Part shown: positions 49,862 to 58,943 of the stretch, piece after piece
How positions within the stretch are numbered: the first letter of the stretch is position 1
Layout of the letters: each line of letters starts with the position of its first letter
Assembly (NCBI GenBank): GCA_945787015.1
Contig: CALZGM010000015.1
Location: 16,232-80,231 of the forward strand
DNA from: an uncultured Roseburia sp.
GTDB lineage: Bacteria > Bacillota > Clostridia > Lachnospirales > Lachnospiraceae
Reading direction: 5' to 3'
DNA: 64,000 nucleotides
Program-made: the position numbers and the translations under genes
The notes under the pieces: model-generated
The model's database searches: none
The model's input: only the letters and a program-made list of their open reading frames with translations
Told to the model about the DNA's origin: nothing

Positions 49862-51148
49862 CTAAAATAGTGCAGGAAACAGCATTGCAGGAATTGCAAG
49901 GAAGAAATCCGAAAATACAATCATAGCAACAAGTACTGCAACAGAGGAAAGGAAGTATGGTAACACTCCTTTGAAGGAGTCCTCAATTGTAATACCGCTA
50001 ATGGATCCTGCAAGTAACAGGCACAGGCCATATGGCGGGGTGACCAGACCTAATGCCAGAGTAACAACAACGATAAGTCCTAAAATAATCGGGCTGATTC
50101 CAAGAGCAGTTGCACTCGGAAGAATAATTGGTACAAATAGAATCATGGCAGGTACTGCATCCATAAATGTTCCTACAAACATAAAGAAGAATACAACTAC
50201 CACAAGGAATACCAGTTTGCCTCCCGGCATACCAAGGAAAAACTGCTGTACATAAAGGTTCAGCTGATAGTAACTTAAAAGTTCACCTAAAGCATTTGCT
50301 GTTGCAAGTGCAAACAGAGATAACGCTGACATTTTCATTGTCTCAACAAGAATGTGAGGCAGTCTGCTGATTTTAATTGATTTATAGAAAAATACACCAA
50401 TCAAAAGAGCATAGACGCAAGCAAATGCTGCGGACTCTGTAGGGGTAAACCATCCGGTACAAATACCACCTATTAAGATAATCGGAGTCATCAGAGCCGG
50501 AAGAGAATGCCAAATCTGACGAAGCACTTCTTTTACCGGAACAGCTTCTCCTTTAGGAAAGTTCTTCTTTTTCGCGCCAAGTGCAACTACTGCCATTATA
50601 GCAAGTCCTAGAAGGATTCCCGGTACAAGTCCTGTCATGAATAGTGCACCTGTTCCCACATTTGCAATACCTGCATACACAACCATCGTTATAGATGGTG
50701 GAATAATAGATCCGAGTGTGGAAGATGCTGCTGTAACACCTACAGCTGTTTTTTTATCATATCCCTGCTTTTCCATAGCCGGAATCAGGATTTTTCCGAT
50801 ACCTGCCGTATCCGCCTGGGAAGAACCGGAAATACCGGCAAAAATCATAGATACGAGAATGTTTGCATGAGCCAGGCCACCACGGACACGGCCTACTGCT
50901 GAGTTACATACTTCAATTAATCGGTCACTGATGGAACCTTCATTCATAAGGTTCGCAGCCAGAATAAACAGTGGAACTGCCAATAATGTAAAACTGTTTA
51001 AACCATTAAACATTTTTGTAAACACAACTGTATTCGGAATGCTTGAAAGGCTTGCTATCCCTGCAAAGCTGACAAATCCAAGTGCAAAAGAAATCGGGAC
51101 GCCAATAGCAACAAAGATAATAAAAAGTAATATTAATAATACTTGCAT
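49862..51148 (-). CDS. TRAP transporter large permease (DctM/YiaN)
   Basis: 428 residues with about 12 TM helices. DctM hallmarks: GVPISFALGF, FAGISGSSQADTAGIGKILIPAMEKQGYDKKTAVGVTAASSTLGSIIPPS and LVTPPYGLCL. It is the sodium-coupled membrane subunit for uptake of a carboxylate or sugar acid. Starts immediately after the DctQ stop (TAAATG). Confidence 0.93.
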   Translation of the reverse strand: MQVLLILLFIIFVAIGVPISFALGFVSFAGIASLSSIPNTVVFTKMFNGLNSFTLLAVPLFILAANLMNEGSISDRLIEVCNSAVGRVRGGLAHANILVSMIFAGISGSSQADTAGIGKILIPAMEKQGYDKKTAVGVTAASSTLGSIIPPSITMVVYAGIANVGTGALFMTGLVPGILLGLAIMAVVALGAKKKNFPKGEAVPVKEVLRQIWHSLPALMTPIILIGGICTGWFTPTESAAFACVYALLIGVFFYKSIKISRLPHILVETMKMSALSLFALATANALGELLSYYQLNLYVQQFFLGMPGGKLVFLVVVVFFFMFVGTFMDAVPAMILFVPIILPSATALGISPIILGLIVVVTLALGLVTPPYGLCLLLAGSISGITIEDSFKGVLPYFLSSVAVLVAMIVFSDFFLAIPAMLFPALF

Positions 51149-51631
51149 TTATTTTTCCCCCTTTGCAATGATTTTAATGGAATCTGCCAGCTGACCCAAC
51201 AGATAAATAGCAGATGTTCCACCACAAATCGGTACACACATCCAGACCGGTCCTCGATTGAAACTTGGTATACTAGTCCACTTATAATTCCAGAACCGTT
51301 TTGTAATCTGAATGCCATATACAAGCATCAAAACCGAAAATGTTAACATCACCAAGGCAATCACTATTTCAAGAGCAGCTTTTGCTTTTGGCTTTTTGAT
51401 AGAATCACTAATAGATGTAAAAGCAAAATGTTTTTTCTCATGTACCATTGCACCTGCCCCCATAAAGGCCGCCCATATAAAGGAATACATTGATACATCT
51501 TCTGTCCACGTGGCAACTAACCCTAAGTATCGGCTGCCCATCTGAATTACAACTGCAAGCAAAAAGATTGTCAGCATAACTGCACCCACTCCAATCTGTA
51601 TTCGCTGCAAGGTATCCAATGCTTTTTTCAT
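51149..51631 (-). CDS. TRAP transporter small permease (DctQ/YiaM)
   Basis: 160 residues, four TM helices (about 12-32, 47-60, 87-107, 128-148). MGSRYLGLVATWTEDVSMYSFIWAAFMGAGAMVHEKKHF is the DctQ signature. Lies between binding protein and large permease. Confidence 0.9.
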   Translation of the reverse strand: MKKALDTLQRIQIGVGAVMLTIFLLAVVIQMGSRYLGLVATWTEDVSMYSFIWAAFMGAGAMVHEKKHFAFTSISDSIKKPKAKAALEIVIALVMLTFSVLMLVYGIQITKRFWNYKWTSIPSFNRGPVWMCVPICGGTSAIYLLGQLADSIKIIAKGEK

Positions 51632-51648
51632 GGTTTCATCCTCCCCAA

Positions 51649-52704
51649 TTAATATGCGGCATTCCGGATCATTTCAAGATATTCCTGCATGTTGTTCTCT
51701 TCTGCAAATTCATCCTGAATCGGTACTGCAATCGCCTTGAATGCATCAATATCAATATCTTCATAATTTGTTACAATAGCGCCGTCATCAATACAAATCT
51801 GTTTTGACTCTTCAAACATATTGATCGTAATTTCACGATTTGCTTCTGTTGCAATACGGCAAGCCTCGTCAAACCATCCTTTCTGTTCATCTGTCAGCTT
51901 CTCATAGTAGCTTCCTGTTGTAAGGAAAAGACGTGTCGTATAATCATGATGTGTTTCACAAATATATTTACTATTTTCTGTTTTATGATGCTCTTTTAGA
52001 CGAAGACTTGTATAATCATTCTCAGCAGAATCAACAACACCCTGTGAAAGTGCCTGGTAAAGTTCTCCCCATGCTACAGTAGTCGGAATGGCACCACACT
52101 GTGTCCAGAAGTCCTGTACAACCGCAGTACTTTGTGTACGAATTGTCATACCTTTTAAATCTGCAGGAGTAGTGATTTCTTTTTTTCCATAATAATCACG
52201 AACAGAAGATGTCCAGTAACCTACTACTTTAAAGCGATTATCTGTTTTCTCACTAATCACTTCTTTCATAGCATCACCAAATTCTCCATCCATGCATGCT
52301 TCCCAGTGTTCAAAACTATCAAACAAGTAAAGCAAAGAGAAGATATCAATTTCTTTTACACCAATTGCTGTCATAAAGCCAGGAGATGCAACGGTTACAT
52401 CAACTGCACCCATTTCCAATTTTTCAACAAGTTCACTTTCATTTTCTCCAAGATCTCCATTATGTACAGTGGCAGTAGCTCTTCCTCCTGATACTTCTTC
52501 CAAAGCCTCCTTAAATTTTAAAGCTGCCTGTGAATATGGATTTTCAGCAGAGGTCTGATTATGTGCGATTACAACATTTAATTCTACATTTGATGCCTGA
52601 GTGGAATTCACTCCCGTTGTATTACCTGATGTATTTGCGCCGCCACAAGCAACCATAGAAAGTGCCATTACGCCGGCCAGCATGATAGATACTAATTTTT
52701 TCAT
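51649..52704 (-). CDS. TRAP transporter solute-binding lipoprotein (DctP/YiaO)
   Basis: 351 residues. Lipoprotein signal with lipobox MVAC followed by GGANTSG; DctP fold with LNVVIAHNQTSAENPYSQAALKFKEALEE, RTQSTAVVQDFWTQCGAIPTTVAWGELYQALSQGVVDSAENDYTS (the Arg that binds the carboxylate lies in MTIRTQ). Ligand is probably a sugar acid such as 2,3-diketo-L-gulonate, judged from yiaK/yiaL next to it. ATG 52704 with GGAGA upstream is the real start; the frame extends upstream into the yiaK 3' end. Confidence 0.9.
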   Translation of the reverse strand: MKKLVSIMLAGVMALSMVACGGANTSGNTTGVNSTQASNVELNVVIAHNQTSAENPYSQAALKFKEALEEVSGGRATATVHNGDLGENESELVEKLEMGAVDVTVASPGFMTAIGVKEIDIFSLLYLFDSFEHWEACMDGEFGDAMKEVISEKTDNRFKVVGYWTSSVRDYYGKKEITTPADLKGMTIRTQSTAVVQDFWTQCGAIPTTVAWGELYQALSQGVVDSAENDYTSLRLKEHHKTENSKYICETHHDYTTRLFLTTGSYYEKLTDEQKGWFDEACRIATEANREITINMFEESKQICIDDGAIVTNYEDIDIDAFKAIAVPIQDEFAEENNMQEYLEMIRNAAY

Positions 52705-52757
52705 TTTACTTTTCTCCTTATACATTATATATATTTTTATATTATCTGATGGTACTG

Positions 52758-53759
52758 CTACATCGCAAGTACCTGGTTCCATTTTTCTTCTACTACAGGA
52801 ATACCATTTGTCTTAAAGTCTGCAATGTTCTTTGTTTCCATTTCACTCGGATAGTACACTGCTCCACCTTCCTCTGCCGGAATACTGGTCTTAATATCTG
52901 CTAAAATGTCGTTTACAATATCGTCTGTCTGTTGAACACTATTTGCCTTTGTTGGATCAATAGCAATCATAATTTGGGTAAGGCCAACTTCATCACCAAA
53001 GGTACCAATGATATGAACAGAATTACCATTACTTAATACTGTTGCAATCAAGTCGAGACAAATGGAAAGACCGCTGCCCTTCCAATATCCCATTGGAAGT
53101 ACTCTCCAGGTTTTTTCAATTTCTGCCGGATCTTTTGTTAACTCTCCGTTTGAATCATAGCCTCCATACACCGGCAAAGACAAACCTTTCAATCTGCAAT
53201 CCTCGATTTTTCCATAACTGAACTGAGATACTGCACAGTCAATCATAACGTGCTCGCCATTGCTGCGAGGTATGGAAAGAATCAGTGGGTTGTTACCAAT
53301 CTTTCTGTCTTTACCGCCCCATGCAGGCATGTTCGGGCAGGTATTTGACCAACAAATTCCGATGCATCCCTGGTCAGCAGCAAGCCATCCATATGTACCA
53401 CCACGCATCCAGTGATTGTTATTACCTAAAGCAACAAGTCCGATACCATATTCCTTTGCCAACTCACAGGCGCGATCCATTGCCATCTTTGCATTAAGCG
53501 GACCGAATCCACGATGACCATTCCATCTTTCAAATGCTCCCATAGAAAGCTCGCAGGTTGCTTTTGCATTTGGATCAATTTCTCCTTTTTCAAGATACTC
53601 AACCAATCTTGGGAAACGATTTAATCCATGACTGAATACTCCTGCAAGACTGTTTTGAGCAAAGATAATTGCTGCATCTTCTGCACTTTTTTCATCAAAT
53701 CCTCTGGCGGCCAATACTCTCTTAAACTGTGCTACCATTTCTTCGTAAGATACTCTCAT
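52758..53759 (-). CDS. yiaK: 2,3-diketo-L-gulonate reductase (YiaK, Ldh2/malate dehydrogenase family)
   Basis: 333 residues of the sulfolactate/malate/ureidoglycolate dehydrogenase fold. HGLNRFPRLVEYLEKGEI, GNNNHWMRGGTYGWLAADQGCIGICWSNT and GYWKGSGLSICLDLIATVLSNG are typical; the His and Asn of GNNNHW are catalytic-site residues. Reduces 2,3-diketo-L-gulonate to 3-keto-L-gulonate with NADH. Between yiaL and the TRAP genes, same order as in enterobacteria. Confidence 0.87.
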   Translation of the reverse strand: MRVSYEEMVAQFKRVLAARGFDEKSAEDAAIIFAQNSLAGVFSHGLNRFPRLVEYLEKGEIDPNAKATCELSMGAFERWNGHRGFGPLNAKMAMDRACELAKEYGIGLVALGNNNHWMRGGTYGWLAADQGCIGICWSNTCPNMPAWGGKDRKIGNNPLILSIPRSNGEHVMIDCAVSQFSYGKIEDCRLKGLSLPVYGGYDSNGELTKDPAEIEKTWRVLPMGYWKGSGLSICLDLIATVLSNGNSVHIIGTFGDEVGLTQIMIAIDPTKANSVQQTDDIVNDILADIKTSIPAEEGGAVYYPSEMETKNIADFKTNGIPVVEEKWNQVLAM

Positions 53760-53786
53760 TTTATCATTCTCCTTTTCCGTTTCAGA

Positions 53787-54257
53787 TTATAAAGAACCAA
53801 CTCTTATTTTAATTACAATTATTTTGATATCTTCCGGTCCATCCATCTGGCAAAGCGGACGATGTACATCTTCCGGGAAGAAAACTGCAAAGTCTCCTTC
53901 ATGCATTGGAAGCATTTGTTCTGTAACTTCCTGATTTTCTTTATAAAAGATAGTATCGAATTCCTCTAAATGATCTTCTGCAATTTCATTATTTGCTTCA
54001 TCCGGATAGAAACCGATAAAATCTTTTCCTTGGTACATAAACTGAAAATCCACAAATTCTTTATGAACTTCCGGGAAGTTCTGCTCTTTTGGTTTGGTAG
54101 TACGCTCATTTACCTGAACGATGAAATCATCGTCTATCGGATAACGTCCATCTTTCATCTGTGAAAAATCTGTTTTCCTGCAATATTCAATCGCTCTCAT
54201 TACCTGCGCTGAATATGCACCATTTGAATGTTTCGCTGTAATATTGCTGTAAATCAT
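53787..54257 (-). CDS. yiaL: YhcH/YjgK/YiaL family protein
   Basis: 156 residues, cupin-like DUF386 fold. PKEQNFPEVHKEFVDFQFMYQGKDFIGF and EGDFAVFFPEDVHRPLCQMDGPEDIKIIVIKI contain the conserved His and Glu residues of the family, which is thought to act as sugar isomerase or anomerase. First gene of the yia operon, with operator and promoter upstream. Confidence 0.88.
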   Translation of the reverse strand: MIYSNITAKHSNGAYSAQVMRAIEYCRKTDFSQMKDGRYPIDDDFIVQVNERTTKPKEQNFPEVHKEFVDFQFMYQGKDFIGFYPDEANNEIAEDHLEEFDTIFYKENQEVTEQMLPMHEGDFAVFFPEDVHRPLCQMDGPEDIKIIVIKIRVGSL

Positions 54258-54278
54258 ATCTCTTCTCCTTTACTTTTT

Positions 54279-54294
54279 AGTTAACCGCTTAACT
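54279..54294. promoter_or_regulatory. LacI-type operator 1
   Basis: AGTTAACCGCTTAACT, inverted repeat with a central CG, between the yiaL promoter and its start codon. Confidence 0.65.
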
Positions 54295-54309
54295 ACTTTT
54301 GATGATATG

Positions 54310-54338
54310 AGTATACAACGTGCAAGTTCCCATTTCAA
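54310..54338 (-). promoter_or_regulatory. Promoter of the yia operon
   Basis: TTGAAA (54333-54338), 17-bp spacer, TATACT (54310-54315) on the minus strand. Operator 1 lies about 10 bp downstream of the predicted start. Confidence 0.75.
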
Positions 54339-54404
54339 TACACTTTATTTACAAATATAAATCAAAAAGTTTATGCAAAATATCCAAAAACGGCTCATTT
54401 TTAC

Positions 54405-54416
54405 TTAATCGGTTGC
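54405..54416. promoter_or_regulatory. Partial LacI-type operator 2
   Basis: TTAATCGGTTGC shares ten of twelve positions with the operator core TTAATCGGTTAA found upstream of the lacI-type gene. Confidence 0.35.
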
Positions 54417-54431
54417 TTTTTATGGCAAAAA

Positions 54432-54461
54432 TTTATCCCCAACGCTTTTGCCGGGGATAAC
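54432..54461 (-). terminator. Terminator after the LacI gene
   Basis: TTATCCCC / GGGGATAA stem followed by ATTTTTGCC on the minus strand, 14 bases after the stop at 54475. Confidence 0.75.
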
Positions 54462-54474
54462 TATCATATCTTGA

Positions 54475-55464
54475 TTAAGTTGTTTCGCGTTCCTGGATGG
54501 TACAGTATAACATAATCCGTTCCGGATTTTCTCTTCCTTGCAGGCAATCAATCAGTATTCTGCTTGCTTCATTGCTCAACTGCTCCATTCGGTTATTTAA
54601 ACTGCTAAGCTTTGGATAACACATCTCACAACAGCTTGAGTTGTCTACTCCTATCAACGCTATTTCCTTAGGAATCCTCTTACCGGCATCATGCAGCGCG
54701 CGAATGGCACCTACTGCAGCCAAATCCTCAGCGCAAACCACACCTTCCACATCCGGATGATCCTTTAATATTTTCGTCATTATTTGATAGCCGTCTTCAA
54801 CAGAGGTAGAAGCCTCATAAATCCACTGGCTTTCGCGGGCAACGCCCTGCCGCTCCATTTCTGTCTGAAATCCCTCCCGCTTATCTAAGTTACTGCGTGT
54901 ACTATTCGGCAATACAAACGCCAGTTTATGATGCCCTTTATCTACGAGAAGTCGAACACAGTCTTCTATTCCTTCTTTCTCATTCACAAGGATCCCATGA
55001 ACATTTGGTAACGGAAGATATCCGTTTGTCATAACCACAGGTATGTCTGACAGCGATTCCTTAATCGCATTTTTTACACTCTCACATTCGAAGGTAGAAC
55101 CGACCAGTACGACTCCATCTACCCTGCGCTGTTCCATCAAGCGAATTGCTTCTACCTTTTTTTCATCAGAATGTCCTGTATTTAAGATAAGACTGCAATA
55201 ACCATGTGGAAGCAATTCCGACTGAATATTGTACGCTATCTGTATATGAAAGGTATAACGAATATCCAGAATCAAAATTCCTATCAGCTTTGTTTCTTTG
55301 TTTGCCAGCCCACGGGCGGTCTCGTTTGGAGTATACCCATATTCATCTAATAATTTTTGTACTTTTTCTCTTGTCGCTTCGCTCATACCGGATTTTCCGT
55401 TAATAACACGGGAAACGGTACAAGCAGAAACTCCTGCTGCTTTCGCAATATCGTAAATTGTCAT
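54475..55464 (-). CDS. LacI-family repressor of the yia/TRAP operon
   Basis: 329 residues. LacI HTH MTIYDIAKAAGVSACTVSRVINGKSGMSEATREKVQ with hinge helix, then a periplasmic-binding-like effector domain (KLIGILILDIRYTFHIQ, DGVVLVGSTF, IALIGVDNSSCCEM). Related operators occur before this gene (55495) and before yiaL, so it probably represses both itself and the operon until a sugar acid binds. Confidence 0.88.
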   Translation of the reverse strand: MTIYDIAKAAGVSACTVSRVINGKSGMSEATREKVQKLLDEYGYTPNETARGLANKETKLIGILILDIRYTFHIQIAYNIQSELLPHGYCSLILNTGHSDEKKVEAIRLMEQRRVDGVVLVGSTFECESVKNAIKESLSDIPVVMTNGYLPLPNVHGILVNEKEGIEDCVRLLVDKGHHKLAFVLPNSTRSNLDKREGFQTEMERQGVARESQWIYEASTSVEDGYQIMTKILKDHPDVEGVVCAEDLAAVGAIRALHDAGKRIPKEIALIGVDNSSCCEMCYPKLSSLNNRMEQLSNEASRILIDCLQGRENPERIMLYCTIQERETT

Positions 55465-55494
55465 AAGAAACCCTCTTGATTAAGAAACTGTCTT

Positions 55495-55510
55495 GATTAA
55501 TCGGTTAACT
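55495..55510. promoter_or_regulatory. LacI-type operator 3 (autoregulatory)
   Basis: GATTAATCGGTTAACT, core TTAATCGGTTAA, about 30 bp upstream of the LacI start. A direct repeat of CTTGATTAA lies beside it. Confidence 0.6.
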
Positions 55511-55616
55511 TTCATGTAAGTATAACACCTTTTTTCTCAATCGTAAAGGAGTTATTTTCACAAACCCCAAATAAAAAAGGAGCTTTAAAATGCTCCTTTT
55601 TTCATATTCTTTGTAT

Positions 55617-57620
55617 TTAGCAGATCTCCGCTCCGCTTGGCATCTTCTTTTCCGGCACCATTAATGCTAACTCGCCATTTTCATCTTCGGCACAAAGCAA
55701 CATGCCTTCAGACAGAACACCAGCTAATTTTGCCGGTTTTAAGTTTACTAAAACCATTACCTTCTTGCCCACCATTTCTTCCGGTGAGTAATCTTTGCGG
55801 ATACCGGAAACAATCTGTTTTACCTGACTTCCGATTTTCACCTGAGAGCAAAGAAGCTTTTTCGATTTTGCAACTGCTTCGCAGGCAATGATTTCTCCAA
55901 CCTGGAACTGCATTTTCATGAAGTCCTCATAAGTGATTTCTTCCTTGGCTTCAATATCAATTGCTGCCTCTTCCTCTTCTGCATTTGTCTCTGTGTCTGC
56001 TCCGCCGGCCAGTTTTTTCTGCTCAGCTTCGAACTCTGCCTTCTGGGCAGCCTGGATAGCTTCTACCTTTGGCATAATCTCTTTTATATCCAAACGGGCA
56101 AATAAAATTTCCGGTGTCTCGGTTACCTTAGTTCCGCTTTCATATAGACCAAATTTGTCCAAATCATCAAAATCACGTAAGCCGGTATGAAGCTGGGAAA
56201 CAATACGCTCTGCCGTCTCCGGCAGGAAGCTGTGAAGTAAACTTGCACCGATGGTGATTGATTCGGTTAGGTTGTATAACACCTCTGCCAGACGGTCCTT
56301 GCTTGCCTCGTCTTTTGCAAGTGCCCAAGGGGTGGTCTCGTCGATATATTTGTTGCAGCGTCTGAACAAATCAAATACGATGGTAATCGCGTCTGCTACA
56401 CGAAGCTTTTCCATCTTCTCTTCTACTTTTGCCCTGGTTCCGGTTACAACTGCTTTTAAGTCCTCATCTACCGCATCTGTTACGCCTGTGCTTTTTACCA
56501 CGCCATCAAAGTATTTATTGCTCATGGAGATGGTACGGTTTACAAGGTTTCCTAAAATATTGGCAAGGTCGGAGTTGAAACGCTCTACGACCAGTTCCCA
56601 GGTGATGATACCATCGTTTTCAAACGGCATCTCGTGCAGTACGAAGTAACGGGTAGCATCCACGCCGAATAAATCTACCATATCATCGGCATAAATGACA
56701 TTTCCCTTTGACTTACTCATCTTATCGCCGCCCTGCAATAACCATGGATGACCAAATACCTGTTTCGGCAACGGCAGGTCTAATGCCATCAAAAAGATTG
56801 GCCAGTAAATGGTGTGGAAACGCACGATGTCCTTTCCGATTAAGTGTAAATCTGCCGGCCAGTTTTTCTCAAACAGCTCGCTGGAACCGTCCGGGTCATA
56901 TCCAATTTTTGTGATATAGTTGGTCAACGCATCAAGCCATACATAAACCACGTGTTTCGGGTCAAAGTCTACCGGAATTCCCCAGCTAAAGGAGGTTCTG
57001 GATACACAAAGGTCCTGTAAGCCCGGTAAGAGGAAGTTATTCATCATCTCGTTTTTACGGGATACCGGCTGAATGAAATCCGGATGGGTGTTGATATGCT
57101 CAATCAAACGATCTGCATATTTGCTCATCTTAAAGAAATAAGCTTCTTCCTTAGCCGGTTTTACTTCGCGTCCGCAGTCCGGGCACTTGCCGTCTACTAA
57201 CTGGGACTCTGTCCAGAAGGATTCACACGGTGTACAGTAAAGTCCTTCGTAAGCGCCCTTGTAGATATCGCCCTGATCATATAATTTCTTGAAAATCTTC
57301 TTAACACATTTTTCATGGTCTTCATCGGTTGTACGGACAAAGTTGTCATAGTCTGTGTTCATCAAATCCCAGATTCTCTTTACTTCGCCAGCCACTTCAT
57401 CTACATACTGCTTTGGTGTGATGCCTGCGGCTTCTGCCTTTTCCTGAATCTTCTGGCCATGCTCATCTGTTCCGGTCTGGAAGTATACGTCATAGCCCTC
57501 TGCTTTTTTGTATCTTGCAATGGCGTCTGCAAGTACGATTTCATAGGTGTTCCCAATATGCGGTTTGCCTGATGTGTAGGCAATCGCTGTTGTCATATAA
57601 AATTTTCCTTTATTGCTCAT
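55617..57620 (-). CDS. metG: Methionyl-tRNA synthetase
   Basis: 667 residues. Class I signatures: PHIGN (HIGH motif) in AYTSGKPHIGNTYEIVLADAIARYK and KMSKS in GGDKMSKSKGNVIYADD. One zinc knuckle (CTPC...CPDC). The C-terminal EMAP/Arc1p-type tRNA-binding domain (about 560-667, KMQFQVGEIIACEAVAKSKKLL) is present. Charges tRNA-Met. Expression is controlled by the T-box leader upstream. Confidence 0.96.
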   Translation of the reverse strand: MSNKGKFYMTTAIAYTSGKPHIGNTYEIVLADAIARYKKAEGYDVYFQTGTDEHGQKIQEKAEAAGITPKQYVDEVAGEVKRIWDLMNTDYDNFVRTTDEDHEKCVKKIFKKLYDQGDIYKGAYEGLYCTPCESFWTESQLVDGKCPDCGREVKPAKEEAYFFKMSKYADRLIEHINTHPDFIQPVSRKNEMMNNFLLPGLQDLCVSRTSFSWGIPVDFDPKHVVYVWLDALTNYITKIGYDPDGSSELFEKNWPADLHLIGKDIVRFHTIYWPIFLMALDLPLPKQVFGHPWLLQGGDKMSKSKGNVIYADDMVDLFGVDATRYFVLHEMPFENDGIITWELVVERFNSDLANILGNLVNRTISMSNKYFDGVVKSTGVTDAVDEDLKAVVTGTRAKVEEKMEKLRVADAITIVFDLFRRCNKYIDETTPWALAKDEASKDRLAEVLYNLTESITIGASLLHSFLPETAERIVSQLHTGLRDFDDLDKFGLYESGTKVTETPEILFARLDIKEIMPKVEAIQAAQKAEFEAEQKKLAGGADTETNAEEEEAAIDIEAKEEITYEDFMKMQFQVGEIIACEAVAKSKKLLCSQVKIGSQVKQIVSGIRKDYSPEEMVGKKVMVLVNLKPAKLAGVLSEGMLLCAEDENGELALMVPEKKMPSGAEIC

Positions 57621-57666
57621 AATGAGTCCTCCCTTTTTCTCGTTCTTGTCCTGCTCTATAAACGCA

Positions 57667-58028
57667 GAAAATCCCGTCTTCTTAAATCTCTTTAAGAAGA
57701 CGGGATACTAATATCTCGTGTTACCACTTCTCTTCGCTCATGCCTCACGACATACGCCTCATCAGGTGTCTCTATTCGCCGGATGCTTATACACCGTAAA
57801 CCTCCATGCTCCTTTTAACATCTTCCGCTATAACAGGCGGTCCCGTCAGAACTTATCCTCATCGGTTCAGTCCTGCCACTCCAAAGCCATCTTCCATCTG
57901 TCCTTGCTCATTTCCTCTCAGCACATGCTGTCCCTTGCGCCTTACTGCCGCTTGTGACAACCGGGAAATCTCTCTGTAAAGTTTAAACAAATGTACTCTC
58001 TTTTTCCTCGTGTTTATTGTTTTACGCT
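57667..58028 (-). promoter_or_regulatory. T-box riboswitch leader of metG
   Basis: From a predicted start near 58028 about 360 nt precede metG. The T-box antiterminator sequence GGTAACACGAG is at 57715-57725. It overlaps region that competes with a terminator: perfect 16-bp stem 57671-57686 / 57691-57706 followed by a T-rich tail. Upstream stems with a GAAATGAGCA segment could present an ATG specifier, fitting metG, but I cannot fold it to be sure. Uncharged tRNA-Met should stabilise the antiterminator and switch metG on. Confidence 0.88.
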
Positions 58029-58034
58029 TTTTTA

Positions 58035-58063
58035 AGATTAGCACGGAAAAATGGGAAAGTCAA
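58035..58063 (-). promoter_or_regulatory. Promoter of the metG T-box leader
   Basis: TTGACT (58058-58063), 17-bp spacer, TAATCT (58035-58040) on the minus strand. Confidence 0.65.
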
Positions 58064-58076
58064 GTGTCCGCAAAAA

Positions 58077-58940
58077 CTACTCCCCGAACATATACAAATA
58101 TTTCCCCGCCTGATACCGTAGTGTCTCTTCCACCCGCGCAAACTCTTCCTTCGTGTATCCGCAACATTTCCCGGCTTTCACATCCTCCTTGGTTAATAAA
58201 AGATCCTGTTTCAATTCCTCTACGACCTGTGTGATATTTCTTCTTGGAAAGGCAAACTTTAAGTAGCCTCCGTATAACGCTTCTGCTGCATCCAACTGCT
58301 CATCAAAATCTCTCGCAAATGGTTTTGCTGTAATCACCTCTCTGCACGCCATAAAATCCATGCCGATGGGATACGTCTCTCTGGTATCTGAAAAAAGTGA
58401 CAAACCCATATCAAAAAACGGACACAGGCGATACTCTTTCCTCTCATTGTTATAAAGCAACGCAATGTTTTTCGTGTGGCGGTCTTCATTTAAGAAAAAC
58501 GCATCTATCTCTAAAAGTTTTGCCAGATACTCACCAAAGTTCTCAAGCCCCGTTATATTCTGTACCAGTTCTTCTACATAAGAAATGCGTTCCTTTGCTC
58601 CTGTCATACGCGCCATCTGCTTCGCCAGTCCAAAGCCACTATAGCTTCGCGCCAGTCGCTCTAACGGAATCAGTTCTTCCTTTTCACCGCGGAAGTTTTT
58701 GCTGCGACAGCCCCGATACTCTTTGCCCTTATAGCGAATCAAAACCGGTTCATAAACGACGGTCTTTTGAATGCTTGACTGTAGTAACAGACGGGAAACT
58801 ACAACTTCCGCCAGGCTCTCATAACCAAAGGCATCCGCCTTATACCACCATCCGTCCTGCTCCCATTTTAATTGGTTCCCTTTAGAAGAGTGTCCGATAC
58901 TGATATCGACATTTGCCGTTCTCATCTCGATTATCTGCAT
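58077..58940 (-). CDS. HipA-like kinase-fold protein
   Basis: 287 residues. The C-terminal half has the HipA/PI4-kinase-like catalytic pattern: IDAFFLNEDRHTKNIALLYN (Asp of DRH as catalytic base, Asn of KN) and RLCPFFDMGLSLFSD (Mg-binding Asp of DMG). The N-terminal half supplies a short beta region including SIGHSSKGNQLKWEQDGWWYKAD, where HipA has its N-lobe; the classical N-terminal subdomain 1 is absent. Directly downstream (3 bp) of an HTH gene, forming a two-gene toxin-antitoxin-like module. Target unknown. Confidence 0.7.
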   Translation of the reverse strand: MQIIEMRTANVDISIGHSSKGNQLKWEQDGWWYKADAFGYESLAEVVVSRLLLQSSIQKTVVYEPVLIRYKGKEYRGCRSKNFRGEKEELIPLERLARSYSGFGLAKQMARMTGAKERISYVEELVQNITGLENFGEYLAKLLEIDAFFLNEDRHTKNIALLYNNERKEYRLCPFFDMGLSLFSDTRETYPIGMDFMACREVITAKPFARDFDEQLDAAEALYGGYLKFAFPRRNITQVVEELKQDLLLTKEDVKAGKCCGYTKEEFARVEETLRYQAGKYLYMFGE

Positions 58941-58943
58941 CTT

